Positions 6,669-14,930 of a stretch of 17,637 nt of DNA are shown piece by piece. Source of the stretch: Spirochaetales bacterium (GTDB taxonomy: Bacteria; Spirochaetota; Spirochaetia; DSM-16054; Sediminispirochaetaceae). The position numbers were made by a program, and so were the translations under genes. The DNA lies in contig JAASTM010000006.1 of NCBI GenBank assembly GCA_021767325.1, forward strand, positions 1 to 17,637. Direction: 5' to 3'. The first letter of the stretch is position 1, and every line of letters starts with the position of its first letter. The notes beneath the pieces were generated by a model. The model saw only the letters and a program-made list of their open reading frames with translations. It searched no databases and was not told the origin of the DNA.

Positions 6669-8179
6669 GAAAAGGCACAACTGTTTTTATTATTTCACTG
6701 GTGCTGGTATTGTCTTTCGTCGGCCTAGGTATTGTCGTTCCCCAGCAGCTCGATTCCCTGAGCGCCGCCCTGCACGGGGCGATTATCGAACACTTCGGCT
6801 GGGCGTACCTGCTGGCGGCCTTCGGGTTTGTAGTCTTCAGTCTGTTTCTGGCTTTTAGTAAATACGGGCGCATTAAACTGGGGAAGGACAACGAGAAGCC
6901 GCAGTACAACTACTTCTCATGGTTCAGCATGCTGTTTGCAGCTGGTATGGGAATCGGCCTCATTTTCTGGGGAGTAGCCGAACCGCTCAGTCACTTTGCC
7001 AATCCTCCTAAGTATATAGAGAGCGGCAGCGGAGCTGCGGCCGGGTTCGCGATGGTGCGCAGCTTCTTTCACTGGGGAATACAGCCCTGGGCAATCTACA
7101 TCGTAATGAGCCTTTCGATTGCCTACTTCTCTTTCCGGCGCGGAATGGCTCCTCTGATTTCCAACACTTTCTATCCGCTGTTAGGCGACCGGGTGTTCGG
7201 CGGAATCGGGCGGCTGATCGATGTGTTGGCGGTATTTGCCACCGTGTTCGGTATCGTGACCTCGCTGGGGCTCGGCGCGTTGCAGATCAACGGCGGATTG
7301 AACGCGGTGTTCGGCATCCCGACCACCGACACCGTCACTTTTATCATCATCGCGGTGGTCACGGTACTGTATATGATTTCGAGTATGACTGGGCTGGATA
7401 CCGGTATTCAGATTCTGAGCAAGACCAACGTACTGGTAGCCATCTTGCTGCTTGTTTTCGTCTTCGTGGTCGGACCGACCTCGTACATATTGAATGTGTT
7501 TACTGCGACCATCGGTGAATATGTATCGCAATTTGTCAATTTGAGTCTTTCGACAAATCCCTTCGAGGGCTATGAGTGGACCAAGTCGTGGACTCTGTTT
7601 TACTGGGCCTGGTGGATTTCCTGGTCGCCCTTTGTAGGGCTGTTCGTTGCCAGCATATCCCGCGGTCGAACGATCCGCGAGTTCATCTCCGGTGCACTGC
7701 TGGTGCCGACCCTGCTGACCTTCCTATGGTTCGCGGTGTTCGGGGCGACCGGTCTGGATCTGCAGCTGAACCAGGGGGTCGATCTGGCCGCAGCGGCGGT
7801 GTCGGACGTGACGACGGTGCTGTTCGACATGTTTACTTATCTGCCCCTCGGCAGCGTGCTGAGCCTGATCGCGGTGCTGCTGCTGAGCGTATTCTTTGTC
7901 ACTTCGGCCGATTCGGCCACCTTCGTCCTCGGGATGATGACCAGTAACGGCGACCTGAACCCGCCGATGTCGAAAAAGCTGACCTGGGGGATTCTACAGT
8001 CCTTTGCCGCGATGATACTGCTGATGTCCGGCGGCCTGGATGCCCTGCAGCGCATGGCGATTGTAGCTGCCCTGCCGTTTACTATCGTCATGGTCTTTAT
8101 GGTATTTAGTCTGCTGAAGGCGCTGCGCTACGAATGGAAGTACGAATTGCGCGGGCGGAGGTCCGGTGACCGGGGGTGA
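6665..8179 (+). CDS. BCCT-family transporter (betaine/carnitine/choline type)
   Basis: The 504-residue, strongly hydrophobic protein has about 12 membrane segments and the BCCT signature: the glycine-rich GMGIG unwound helix (94-98), WGVAEPLSHF (102-111), and the tryptophan box FYWAWWISWSPFVG (312-325). In this family GMGIG, as in BetP, goes with sodium-coupled uptake of glycine betaine, whereas sodium-independent CaiT differs there. The likely role is import of a compatible solute across the inner membrane; the exact substrate is not readable. The cytoplasmic C-terminal tail after the last helix is only about 20 residues and Arg-rich, shorter than the osmosensing tail of BetP. The start at 6665 gives a normal N-terminus and overlaps the usp stop codon by one ATGA; the frame is open upstream to 6623 but that part lies inside usp. 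Confidence 0.93.
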   Translation: MRKGTTVFIISLVLVLSFVGLGIVVPQQLDSLSAALHGAIIEHFGWAYLLAAFGFVVFSLFLAFSKYGRIKLGKDNEKPQYNYFSWFSMLFAAGMGIGLIFWGVAEPLSHFANPPKYIESGSGAAAGFAMVRSFFHWGIQPWAIYIVMSLSIAYFSFRRGMAPLISNTFYPLLGDRVFGGIGRLIDVLAVFATVFGIVTSLGLGALQINGGLNAVFGIPTTDTVTFIIIAVVTVLYMISSMTGLDTGIQILSKTNVLVAILLLVFVFVVGPTSYILNVFTATIGEYVSQFVNLSLSTNPFEGYEWTKSWTLFYWAWWISWSPFVGLFVASISRGRTIREFISGALLVPTLLTFLWFAVFGATGLDLQLNQGVDLAAAAVSDVTTVLFDMFTYLPLGSVLSLIAVLLLSVFFVTSADSATFVLGMMTSNGDLNPPMSKKLTWGILQSFAAMILLMSGGLDALQRMAIVAALPFTIVMVFMVFSLLKALRYEWKYELRGRRSGDRG

Positions 8180-8248
8180 CCGGCAGCATTTTTCGAAGTA
8201 ACACGAGTTTTCTGGCTCTATGACTTTGAATATGGTAAGCTGCTCGAT

Positions 8249-9571
8249 ATGAAAGCCCGCAAAAAAAGCCGTGCCCTGCGCAACGCCCAGCCTGATTCGT
8301 CGCAGTCCGGCCGGTCAACCCAGCCCGTCCAGCCGTTCTCACTCCTGATAAAACCGGCCGGCCCGGATTGCAACCTCCGGTGCCGGTACTGTTTTTACCT
8401 GCCGAAGCTATCGCTGTTTGGTACGCAGGCCGCCCATCGGATGAGTGATGAAGTCCTGGAGCATCTGGTGCGGAGCTATTTTAACACCTATCAGCCGACC
8501 TATGTGTTCAACTGGCAGGGCGGCGAACCCACCCTCATGGGGCTCGATTTTTTCGAGCGGGTAATCGAGCTGCAGCGCCGTTATGCTCCGGACGACAGCA
8601 GAGTAAGCAACACCATTCAAACCAACGCAACCTTAATCGACGGGGAATGGGCTGGGTTTATCGCCCGCAACCGGATTCTCACGGGCGTAAGTCTGGACGG
8701 ACCGGAGGATATACATAACGAGTACCGGCTCGATGCAGCCGGACACGGTTCGTTCGACAAAGTGATGGCCGGCATCGAGCATCTGCGCAGCGCCGGAGCC
8801 GAGTTCAATATCCTCAGTATGGTCACCGCCACCAACGCCGAGCGGGCGAAAGAGATGTTTGCATTCTTCACCCGTAACAAGTTCAATCACCAGCAGTATA
8901 TTCCCTGTGTGGAGTTTGATGCGGATGGTGCGCCACGCGACTACACCGTCAGCCCGGAAGGCTGGGGGCGCTTTCTGGTCGATCTGTTTCATGCCTGGTA
9001 TCCACGGAAAGTACGGCGGATAAGCATTCGTAATTTTGACAATGTGGTAAACTTCTTGGCTGCCGGTGAGTACTCATCCTGCACCATGCGCGGAAAATGC
9101 GATCAGTATTTTGTGGTCGAGCACAACGGCAATGTATATCCCTGCGACTTTTTTGTGGAGCAGGAATGGAAGCTCGGCAATATCATGGAAGATGACTGGA
9201 GCCATTTTTTAGGAAGTCCGCTCTACCACCGCTTTGGCGCAATGAAAAGCCGCTGGAACCCGGCCTGCAGCGATTGCTCCTACCTCCATCTGTGCTCCGG
9301 AGATTGTCCGAAATTGAGATTCGCCAGCGACAGAGATCCGCAGTCTCTCAGCTATCTTTGTAGCGGGCATCGCTTTTTCTATGATCAGACTATCGCTGCT
9401 TTCACCGAGCTATCCCAGAATCTGCAAGCCAACCTTCGCAGGAACCAGCCGGGGTTCACGGGGGAAGGGGTGCTGCCGCTTCAGATTTCGCCGGAAGACC
9501 ACTGTTTTTGCGGCAGCGGGAAGAAACTGAAAAATTGTCATGGTCCGACTATAAATATCGGCATTGAATAA
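8249..9571 (+). CDS. Anaerobic sulfatase-maturating enzyme (radical SAM/SPASM) with C-terminal SEC-C motif
   Basis: The 440-residue protein has the radical SAM cluster motif CNLRCRYC (Cys41, 45, 48), GGEPTLMG (91-98) and SLDGPEDIHNEYR (148-160), characteristic of anSME. Eight further cysteines (278, 284, 299, 340, 343, 349, 353, 371) have the spacing I recall for the two auxiliary 4Fe-4S clusters of the Clostridium perfringens enzyme, and Asp300 in YPCDFF matches its catalytic base. Family members oxidise a Cys or Ser of sulfatases to formylglycine without oxygen. The extreme C-terminus, CFCGSGKKLKNCH (419-431), is a SEC-C zinc motif. Residues 1-28 are a polar extension. The start codon lacks a strong Shine-Dalgarno. 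No sulfatase gene lies in the window, so the client is encoded elsewhere, or the enzyme modifies another peptide. Confidence 0.88.
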   Translation: MKARKKSRALRNAQPDSSQSGRSTQPVQPFSLLIKPAGPDCNLRCRYCFYLPKLSLFGTQAAHRMSDEVLEHLVRSYFNTYQPTYVFNWQGGEPTLMGLDFFERVIELQRRYAPDDSRVSNTIQTNATLIDGEWAGFIARNRILTGVSLDGPEDIHNEYRLDAAGHGSFDKVMAGIEHLRSAGAEFNILSMVTATNAERAKEMFAFFTRNKFNHQQYIPCVEFDADGAPRDYTVSPEGWGRFLVDLFHAWYPRKVRRISIRNFDNVVNFLAAGEYSSCTMRGKCDQYFVVEHNGNVYPCDFFVEQEWKLGNIMEDDWSHFLGSPLYHRFGAMKSRWNPACSDCSYLHLCSGDCPKLRFASDRDPQSLSYLCSGHRFFYDQTIAAFTELSQNLQANLRRNQPGFTGEGVLPLQISPEDHCFCGSGKKLKNCHGPTINIGIE

Positions 9572-9586
9572 AAACTAAAAAAGTCC

Positions 9587-9614
9587 TTGCATACCCGCCT
9601 GTTTTGCCTACGAT
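9587..9614 (+). promoter_or_regulatory. Possible promoter for the chemotaxis receptor gene
   Basis: TTGCAT at 9587-9592 and TACGAT at 9609-9614 are 16 bp apart, 22 nt before the ATG. Both hexamers are imperfect. A flagellar sigma28-type promoter was looked for and not found at proper spacing. Confidence 0.3.
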
Positions 9615-9635
9615 TTAGAATGAAAGGAAAGTATT

Positions 9636-11405
9636 ATGAAAATATGGGTCCGTCTGACGCTGATATTCGGTGCTCTGCAGCTGATAATCATGTTGGGGGT
9701 AGGAGCTGCAACTCTTTCGGTGGTGCGCACCACTGTCAAAGAAATGGTTGCTGAGGAATCGCGGGAGATGGTTGAAACCATAGCCGATGCGTCAGTACTC
9801 TTGATTAAAAGTGGTAAAGCTGACAGCAGTGGCTCCAGTGAAGCCCTGCCTTACGTGAGCCGGCTGATTTTGGATCGTAAGATAGGTGAAACCGGCTTTT
9901 ATTTCATGCTTCACCCGAATGGCGAATATCTGGTACATCCAAATGAAACGGTGCAGGGAAAGAACTGGAAAGGTACTCATGATTTTATCGACTATATAGT
10001 ATCTAATCGCGATGCTGCAGAAGAGCAGCGTTTTATCAGGTATGTTTCACCCAAAACCGGCGAATGGAAGCAGGTATATTTTGAAAAAGTCGAGGGTCCG
10101 GGATGGATTATCTGCTCATCAGCCTGGGAGCATGAAATGTATGCTCCTATTCAGACAATTATGCTGATTCTGGGGGCGGTTTTATTGGGGGCACTGGTGC
10201 TGACAATTCTGGCGGCATCTACCGTCAGCAGAAATGTAGGCAAAGTGCTAGGAACGATTGCCGACAGTCTCGAACGAGTCGGACAGGGTGACTTGACAAC
10301 CGATATAGAACTGAATACATGGTCAAGAGAGACCCGGCTCGCAAGCAAGTCCCTGCATGATGCGGTGATAGTAAACATGCGGGACGCCGTAAACAGCGTA
10401 AAGCACTCAGTTTCCGAAAGCTATGAAGTCAAAAACGATTTAGCTGCAGCTGCCGAGGAGACCGGTGCCGCGCTTTACCAGATCGATGCAAACGTGTCTT
10501 CTATAAAAACTCGCATCGATCATCTCAATCATCAGATTGATGAAAACGCCGATTCTATCCACAGTATGAGCGGTCACTTCGAGGAAGTACTGCAGCAGAT
10601 AAACGAGCAGAGCTCTATGGTTGAGCAATCCAACTCGTCAATGAATGAAATGTTGAGCTCTCTCATGAATGTTGCCAATATTACCTCCCAGCGACAAAAA
10701 TCGGTCGCACAGCTTACCGACAGCAGCCGGAAGACGTCTGAGCAGATAGATGAGGCGAACCGGCTATTCTCAGAGGGGGTTACGGCAAAAATCAATACTA
10801 TTCAACAGGCAGCTGCTACTATCAGGAAGATCGCGGCACAAACCAACCTATTAGCCATGAATGCAGCCATTGAAGCGGCCCATGCCGGCGATGCTGGGCG
10901 CGGTTTTTCTGTTGTGGCTGAAGAGATTCGGAATCTCTCAGAGGTTTCGACTAAGAGTTCGGCCAACATAGCAGATGCTTTGAAGGAAGTAGTGCAGAAT
11001 ATCGAACAAGCCGGTACCCTTTTCAGCGAGGTGGAGAACTCGGTTCAGAGCACTTACACTGAAACCAAGGAGACGCTGAATGCGTTTCAGGAGATCGAAT
11101 CGAGTACCCTTGAACTATCGGAGGGTGGTCGTCAGATTCTTTCAGCTCTGACCGCTCTGCAAAGCGCCTCGGAAAAAATCAAGGAAAATACTGAAACTCT
11201 CAGTTCCGGGGTTCACACTATTCTCGAATCCGATGAAAACATCCGGGTTCTTTCTACTGAAAATCTGAGCGGGATAAAAGAGATTTCTGTTGGGGTGCAT
11301 GAAGTCAGTGAAGCGATGCAGTCGGTAAACGACTTAAATGCCAAACTGAGTAATGCGGTTGACGAGATCGAAAGAGGGGTTTTCATTTTTAAGACCGATG
11401 TGTAA
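9636..11405 (+). CDS. Methyl-accepting chemotaxis protein with periplasmic Cache domain
   Basis: The 589-residue protein has the standard transmembrane receptor order: membrane helix 1 (about 7-30), a periplasmic Cache-type sensor (about 35-170, with the typical [19 protein letters not shown] and [14 protein letters not shown]), membrane helix 2 (about 175-195), a HAMP linker (about 197-250), and a long coiled-coil signalling domain. The conserved kinase-contact hairpin is at 398-440 ([20 protein letters not shown], then [18 protein letters not shown]). Cache receptors usually bind small molecules such as amino or organic acids; the ligand is unknown. There is no CheR-binding pentapeptide at the C-terminus, which ends FKTDV. 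The start ATG has AAAGGAA upstream. Its stop is 4 bp from the stop of the convergent regulator gene. Confidence 0.95.
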   Translation: MKIWVRLTLIFGALQLIIMLGVGAATLSVVRTTVKEMVAEESREMVETIADASVLLIKSGKADSSGSSEALPYVSRLILDRKIGETGFYFMLHPNGEYLVHPNETVQGKNWKGTHDFIDYIVSNRDAAEEQRFIRYVSPKTGEWKQVYFEKVEGPGWIICSSAWEHEMYAPIQTIMLILGAVLLGALVLTILAASTVSRNVGKVLGTIADSLERVGQGDLTTDIELNTWSRETRLASKSLHDAVIVNMRDAVNSVKHSVSESYEVKNDLAAAAEETGAALYQIDANVSSIKTRIDHLNHQIDENADSIHSMSGHFEEVLQQINEQSSMVEQSNSSMNEMLSSLMNVANITSQRQKSVAQLTDSSRKTSEQIDEANRLFSEGVTAKINTIQQAAATIRKIAAQTNLLAMNAAIEAAHAGDAGRGFSVVAEEIRNLSEVSTKSSANIADALKEVVQNIEQAGTLFSEVENSVQSTYTETKETLNAFQEIESSTLELSEGGRQILSALTALQSASEKIKENTETLSSGVHTILESDENIRVLSTENLSGIKEISVGVHEVSEAMQSVNDLNAKLSNAVDEIERGVFIFKTDV

Positions 11406-11409
11406 GGGT

Positions 11410-14349
11410 TCAGGACTGAGCAAGCTGGATAAGTTCGTGTTGAGGGAAGTTGCGTCCGGCCGCCCATTCGAGGCGCCAGCGGTTTTCATAATATTTGCAG
11501 CGGCTGCGGGCGTTCTCGATCCGGGGCGATCGCCCCTCATCTGATGTTCCTAATGAATCTATGATGCGGGAAGCCCCTCCTGCTAACATAGCCGCAATTT
11601 CGGTATTAGATAGATTGAGTTGAATATCTGCGGTTCTCAGCATCATCACCGCAACATTCATTTGATCCCCGAGGTCATTGAACAGAGTAAGGGCCCTGGC
11701 AGTATGCTCGAGTGCCGTAACAAAATTTTTCTGTCTGAACTCCGTCAATCCCAAGCCTTCTTCACACCAGGCGATCAGCCAGCGGTCATCGAGCTCCTGA
11801 AACATTTGCAGTGAGAGTTGATAATCGGTTTTCGCACGTTCAAAACTGCCGCTTGCAGAGAAAAGATCACCCAGACCGTTCAGAGTGTGAGCATATGACC
11901 ACTGATCTCCCCTGCGGCGTGCAAGGTCCGCCGCCTCTTCCAGTTGTGCAAGGGGCGGTTCCCCTGTATAGTCCCCACCGGTGGTCGCATGTGCCCATAT
12001 GAGGGCGTAGATGAGCAGGTAATCATCGCTGGTACTCCGTGCAACTCGAACTGCCTGTTCGGTATATTCGTTGCCTCTCTGCACGTCGCCCATCCAGCGC
12101 AGGCTTACTCCCACTCCGGCTAATGCCCGAGTCTCCGCCACTTTATCTTGAGCCTGACGGCTGCAGTAGAGGCTTTCTGCATACAGAGTATACGCCCGGC
12201 GCCATTTTCCGCGCACAAACAGCAACCACGCATACGAGGCTATCCCGCGGGCCAGTAAGTACTGGGGGTACTCGGAAGAAGCCGCCAGGAGGGCGGCCAG
12301 CCAGTTTTCCCCTGTGGAGAAGTGTTCGTTACGATACCAATACCAGTGCAGTTGATTACATAGCTCGAGGCCTTCTACAAAACGACTGTGTTCATACAGC
12401 GTACGAAGGGTGAGTTGAATGTTGGCATGTTCCATCTCGAGCAGCTTGAGTGCATCGACTTCGTTTGGACCGTGAAACAGTAAACTCTGCTGATGGATTA
12501 GATCAAGGTAGTACTCGACAAACCTGTCCAATAGTTTATTATAAGTGCCGGACTGTTGAGCCTTTACCTGTGCGTACTGACGTACCGTCTCGAGCAGGGT
12601 GAACCTCTTGTCACCGGAGCGCAATCTGCCGTTTTCTATTAAAAGGCTTTTATTGATCAGAGATCTTAGTACCTGCGACGGATCATTTTCATGACCGGGG
12701 TCTTGTGTAACTGTCTTTATGGCCTGCAGGGTGAATCCGCCGATAAATACACCGAGCGCACGGAATAAATCCGCCTCTTGCCGGTTCAGTAGACGGTAGC
12801 TCCAATTTATTGCCTGATGAAGGGAACTGTGATGCCCGTCCCGGTTCTCCGCAGTGGTATGCAGCAGGTGCAGGGGCATCTCTAATCTCTGCTTGAGCTC
12901 CTCTATTGAGAAAATCTTTAACAACGGCACCGCGAGCTCAATTGCCAGCGGAAGACCGTCTAACTGGCCACAGATTGCAGCGATTTCATCGTCCTTAATT
13001 TTATCTATTTCTTCTTTGAGAAACAGCAATGCTGCTCTGTCCCGAAATAGTTGAACCGCTTGTTGGCCCTCTCCACCGGAGACATTGAATGGATTGATTT
13101 GCAGAACACGCTCAGCCTGAATACGCAATGCTTCCCGACTCGTAATGAGGACGAACAGGTTTGGTGCTGCGAGCACGAGTTCCTGAATGAATTCGGCACA
13201 ATCCACGATATGTTCGAAATTATCCAGCAGCAGCAGAGTCTTTATTCCGATAAATCGTAGGGATAGAGCTTGCAGGATCTCCTCATGCGAGGACATAGTT
13301 TGTCGTAATCCGGCAGCACTGGTGATTGTGGAAGGCAGCTCATGTGCGCAATTAATTCTATTTAGATCGATGAAAATAATTCCGCCGGGGAAGAGCTGAT
13401 TAAGAGTATAAGTTGCCTCTATTGCAAATCTGGTTTTACCTGCGCCGGCAGCTCCGACTATCGTGCATACTCTGAAGCCGCTAGTAATATAATTCCGCAG
13501 TGTTTCAAGCTCATGCGTCCGTCCTATAAAACGGCTTGTCTGCGGTGGGAACTGCGCTCTATAAGGCGTTGATAAGGCGGCCTGGTCTGCGGGAGGTGGG
13601 GTGGATAGTGTACCGTGCTTTATTTTCTGCAGCAATTCTTCTGTTTTCTTCTCCGGCTCGTCGTTCAGTTCGGTTTCTATAAAGCGCCGGCACTCCTCAT
13701 ACTGTTTTATCGCAGCGGAACGCTGCCCGGAAACCGCCAAGAACTGCATGACTAAGCGATGACTGCTCTCCTCGAGCGGATCGAGTTCTATCAGTCGTCT
13801 TCCAAGCCGCAACGCCTCGGCCCAATCATGCTGTTCGGCCGAAATCTGTGCCAGCTCCCGGAGAACCGCTGCCAGCTGCCGACGAAACAACTCCTCATTC
13901 AGGAACTCCCATGTGTCGAAATCGGGGCAATCCGGAAGAGTGAAGCCTTCCATGAAGGCTCCTCGGCACAGTCTCTCTGCACTACGCAACAAACCGGTTT
14001 TAATGGTGATGTCTGTTTCTGTTTTTTGTCGTGAAATCAACCATCGAAACTCGCATACATCGACCTTGCATTGATCCGGGTTCATTTCCACATAGTCATT
14101 CCGGCATGTTATCGGAACAGGATGCAGCTTATCCGAGATTTGATAGAGACAGCTGCGAAGGTTTGCTCTTGCTCTTGATTGACCCGAATGTGGCCACAGA
14201 AGTGTAGCCAGTGTATCACGCCCGACCGGCCGGCTTTCTACTGCCAGGTAAGCCAGCAGGGCAACTGTTTTGTGTCTGAGTCCGCTTACAGCTCGAGAAT
14301 CTGAAAATATTTCAGGAGTGCCGAAAAGTGTAGCGCGTACATTCGACAT
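11410..14349 (-). CDS. SARP/AfsR-like transcriptional regulator (winged helix, BTAD, NB-ARC-type ATPase, TPR)
   Basis: The 979-residue protein has an OmpR-like DNA-binding domain (about 1-105: LRHKTVALLAYLAVES, LLWPHSGQSRARANLRSCLYQ), a bacterial transcriptional activator (BTAD) domain (about 125-245, ending EECRRFIETELNDEPEKKTEELLQKI), and an STAND-type ATPase (about 272-500) with RFIGRTHELE, Walker A GAAGAGKT (299-306), Walker B LLLLDNFEH (372-380), SREAL (404-408) and GLPLAIELA. A winged-helix-like part and helical TPR-type repeats (about 600-930) follow. This is the AfsR/SARP architecture, in which ligand or protein binding to the TPR/ATPase part controls DNA binding. The gene diverges from an NTF2-like gene 88 bp away, its most obvious target besides itself. 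It has a good promoter but a weak ribosome-binding site (GGTGGAA region). Confidence 0.88.
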   Translation of the reverse strand: MSNVRATLFGTPEIFSDSRAVSGLRHKTVALLAYLAVESRPVGRDTLATLLWPHSGQSRARANLRSCLYQISDKLHPVPITCRNDYVEMNPDQCKVDVCEFRWLISRQKTETDITIKTGLLRSAERLCRGAFMEGFTLPDCPDFDTWEFLNEELFRRQLAAVLRELAQISAEQHDWAEALRLGRRLIELDPLEESSHRLVMQFLAVSGQRSAAIKQYEECRRFIETELNDEPEKKTEELLQKIKHGTLSTPPPADQAALSTPYRAQFPPQTSRFIGRTHELETLRNYITSGFRVCTIVGAAGAGKTRFAIEATYTLNQLFPGGIIFIDLNRINCAHELPSTITSAAGLRQTMSSHEEILQALSLRFIGIKTLLLLDNFEHIVDCAEFIQELVLAAPNLFVLITSREALRIQAERVLQINPFNVSGGEGQQAVQLFRDRAALLFLKEEIDKIKDDEIAAICGQLDGLPLAIELAVPLLKIFSIEELKQRLEMPLHLLHTTAENRDGHHSSLHQAINWSYRLLNRQEADLFRALGVFIGGFTLQAIKTVTQDPGHENDPSQVLRSLINKSLLIENGRLRSGDKRFTLLETVRQYAQVKAQQSGTYNKLLDRFVEYYLDLIHQQSLLFHGPNEVDALKLLEMEHANIQLTLRTLYEHSRFVEGLELCNQLHWYWYRNEHFSTGENWLAALLAASSEYPQYLLARGIASYAWLLFVRGKWRRAYTLYAESLYCSRQAQDKVAETRALAGVGVSLRWMGDVQRGNEYTEQAVRVARSTSDDYLLIYALIWAHATTGGDYTGEPPLAQLEEAADLARRRGDQWSYAHTLNGLGDLFSASGSFERAKTDYQLSLQMFQELDDRWLIAWCEEGLGLTEFRQKNFVTALEHTARALTLFNDLGDQMNVAVMMLRTADIQLNLSNTEIAAMLAGGASRIIDSLGTSDEGRSPRIENARSRCKYYENRWRLEWAAGRNFPQHELIQLAQS

Positions 14350-14383
14350 TGCGCCGTTCCACCATTTTTAATTGCTGTTTCTA

Positions 14384-14412
14384 ATTATAGAATCACTGTG
14401 ACGTTTCTGCAA
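14384..14412 (-). promoter_or_regulatory. Promoter of the SARP-like regulator
   Basis: Reading the - strand, TTGCAG (14412-14407) is 17 bp upstream of a perfect TATAAT (14389-14384). Transcription would start near 14377 and give a leader of about 28 nt. The spacer contains the 9-bp palindrome TCACTGTGA (14393-14401), and GTTTCT occurs twice on the + strand (14377-14382 and 14403-14408), so binding there could repress or activate. Confidence 0.6.
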
Positions 14413-14437
14413 CGCTAAAAAAGTATAGGTTTGTAAC

Positions 14438-14863
14438 ATGGACAGGGATGAATTAGAAATCAATGAGCTGCTGGAACTGGCTGTTGAATTTTTGAACCGC
14501 GGAGATCTCGAGAGCCTGATGAAAATGTGGCATACCTCGGCAACTTTGATGTTACCTGCAACACCGGCACTCTCAGGTAAGCGCAGTATTTCTAAATGGT
14601 TGGGAAACCGCATGGATACATTCCATGATCAAGTAGAAATTGTTATTGATGACATCAAGCCGGATGGATCTCTGGCCTGTGTTGCGGGCCGATTTTTAAT
14701 CCACATACGGAATCTTCTGAATAATAACTTATCCATCCACAATGGGAAATTCCTCATTGTAATGTCTATAGATAATGGTGATTTTGAGGGTGAATACATG
14801 CACCAATGGCATATATACAGCTGTTGTTGTAACTCGAGCCTGCCGCCGGTGAGTACAAAATAA
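14438..14863 (+). CDS. NTF2/SnoaL-like small protein (DUF4440-type)
   Basis: The 141-residue protein has the pattern of small SnoaL-like/DUF4440 proteins: a first amphipathic helix (LLELAVEFLNRGDLESLMKMW), then ATLMLPATPALSGKRSISKWLG (35-56), then strands with DGSLACVAGRFLIHI (77-90), GKFLIVMS (103-110) and a terminal HQWHIYSCCCNSSLPP (122-137), which matches the family's usual NSxLPP ending. These folds form a cone-shaped pocket used as an enzyme, a ligand-binding protein or an immunity-like module; no function can be assigned. There is no signal peptide, so it is likely cytoplasmic. Three consecutive cysteines (129-131) are unusual. It is divergent from the SARP-like regulator and may be its target. 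The ribosome-binding site is weak (ATAGGT) and no clear + strand promoter was found. Confidence 0.75.
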   Translation: MDRDELEINELLELAVEFLNRGDLESLMKMWHTSATLMLPATPALSGKRSISKWLGNRMDTFHDQVEIVIDDIKPDGSLACVAGRFLIHIRNLLNNNLSIHNGKFLIVMSIDNGDFEGEYMHQWHIYSCCCNSSLPPVSTK

Positions 14864-14896
14864 CGGGACTGCCGCAGTAATTCTCAGACAGCCCCG
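14864..14896. terminator. Possible shared terminator between convergent genes
   Basis: CGGGACTG (14864-14871) can pair with CAGCCCCG (14889-14896), with one A-C mismatch, directly after the stop codon of the NTF2-like gene. In the - strand direction the stem is followed by TTATTTTG, a modest T-rich tail, so it would serve the YaeQ-like gene better than the + strand gene. Confidence 0.4.
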
Positions 14897-14930
14897 CTCG
14901 GATTACCCAGATTACATTGCGGGCGGAGTA

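Noticed and set aside
6304..6909. 201-residue - strand frame across the usp/BCCT junction
   Set aside because: Pro/Ser/Arg-rich shadow of two clear + strand genes.
8163..8193. Possible terminator after the BCCT gene
   Set aside because: The CCGGT/ACCGG stem is only 5 bp with an 11-nt loop and is separated from the T run by CAGCA.
9570..9635. Sigma28-type promoter before the chemotaxis gene
   Set aside because: TAAA and GCC/CGAT-like pieces are present but the spacing is far from the usual flagellar promoter.
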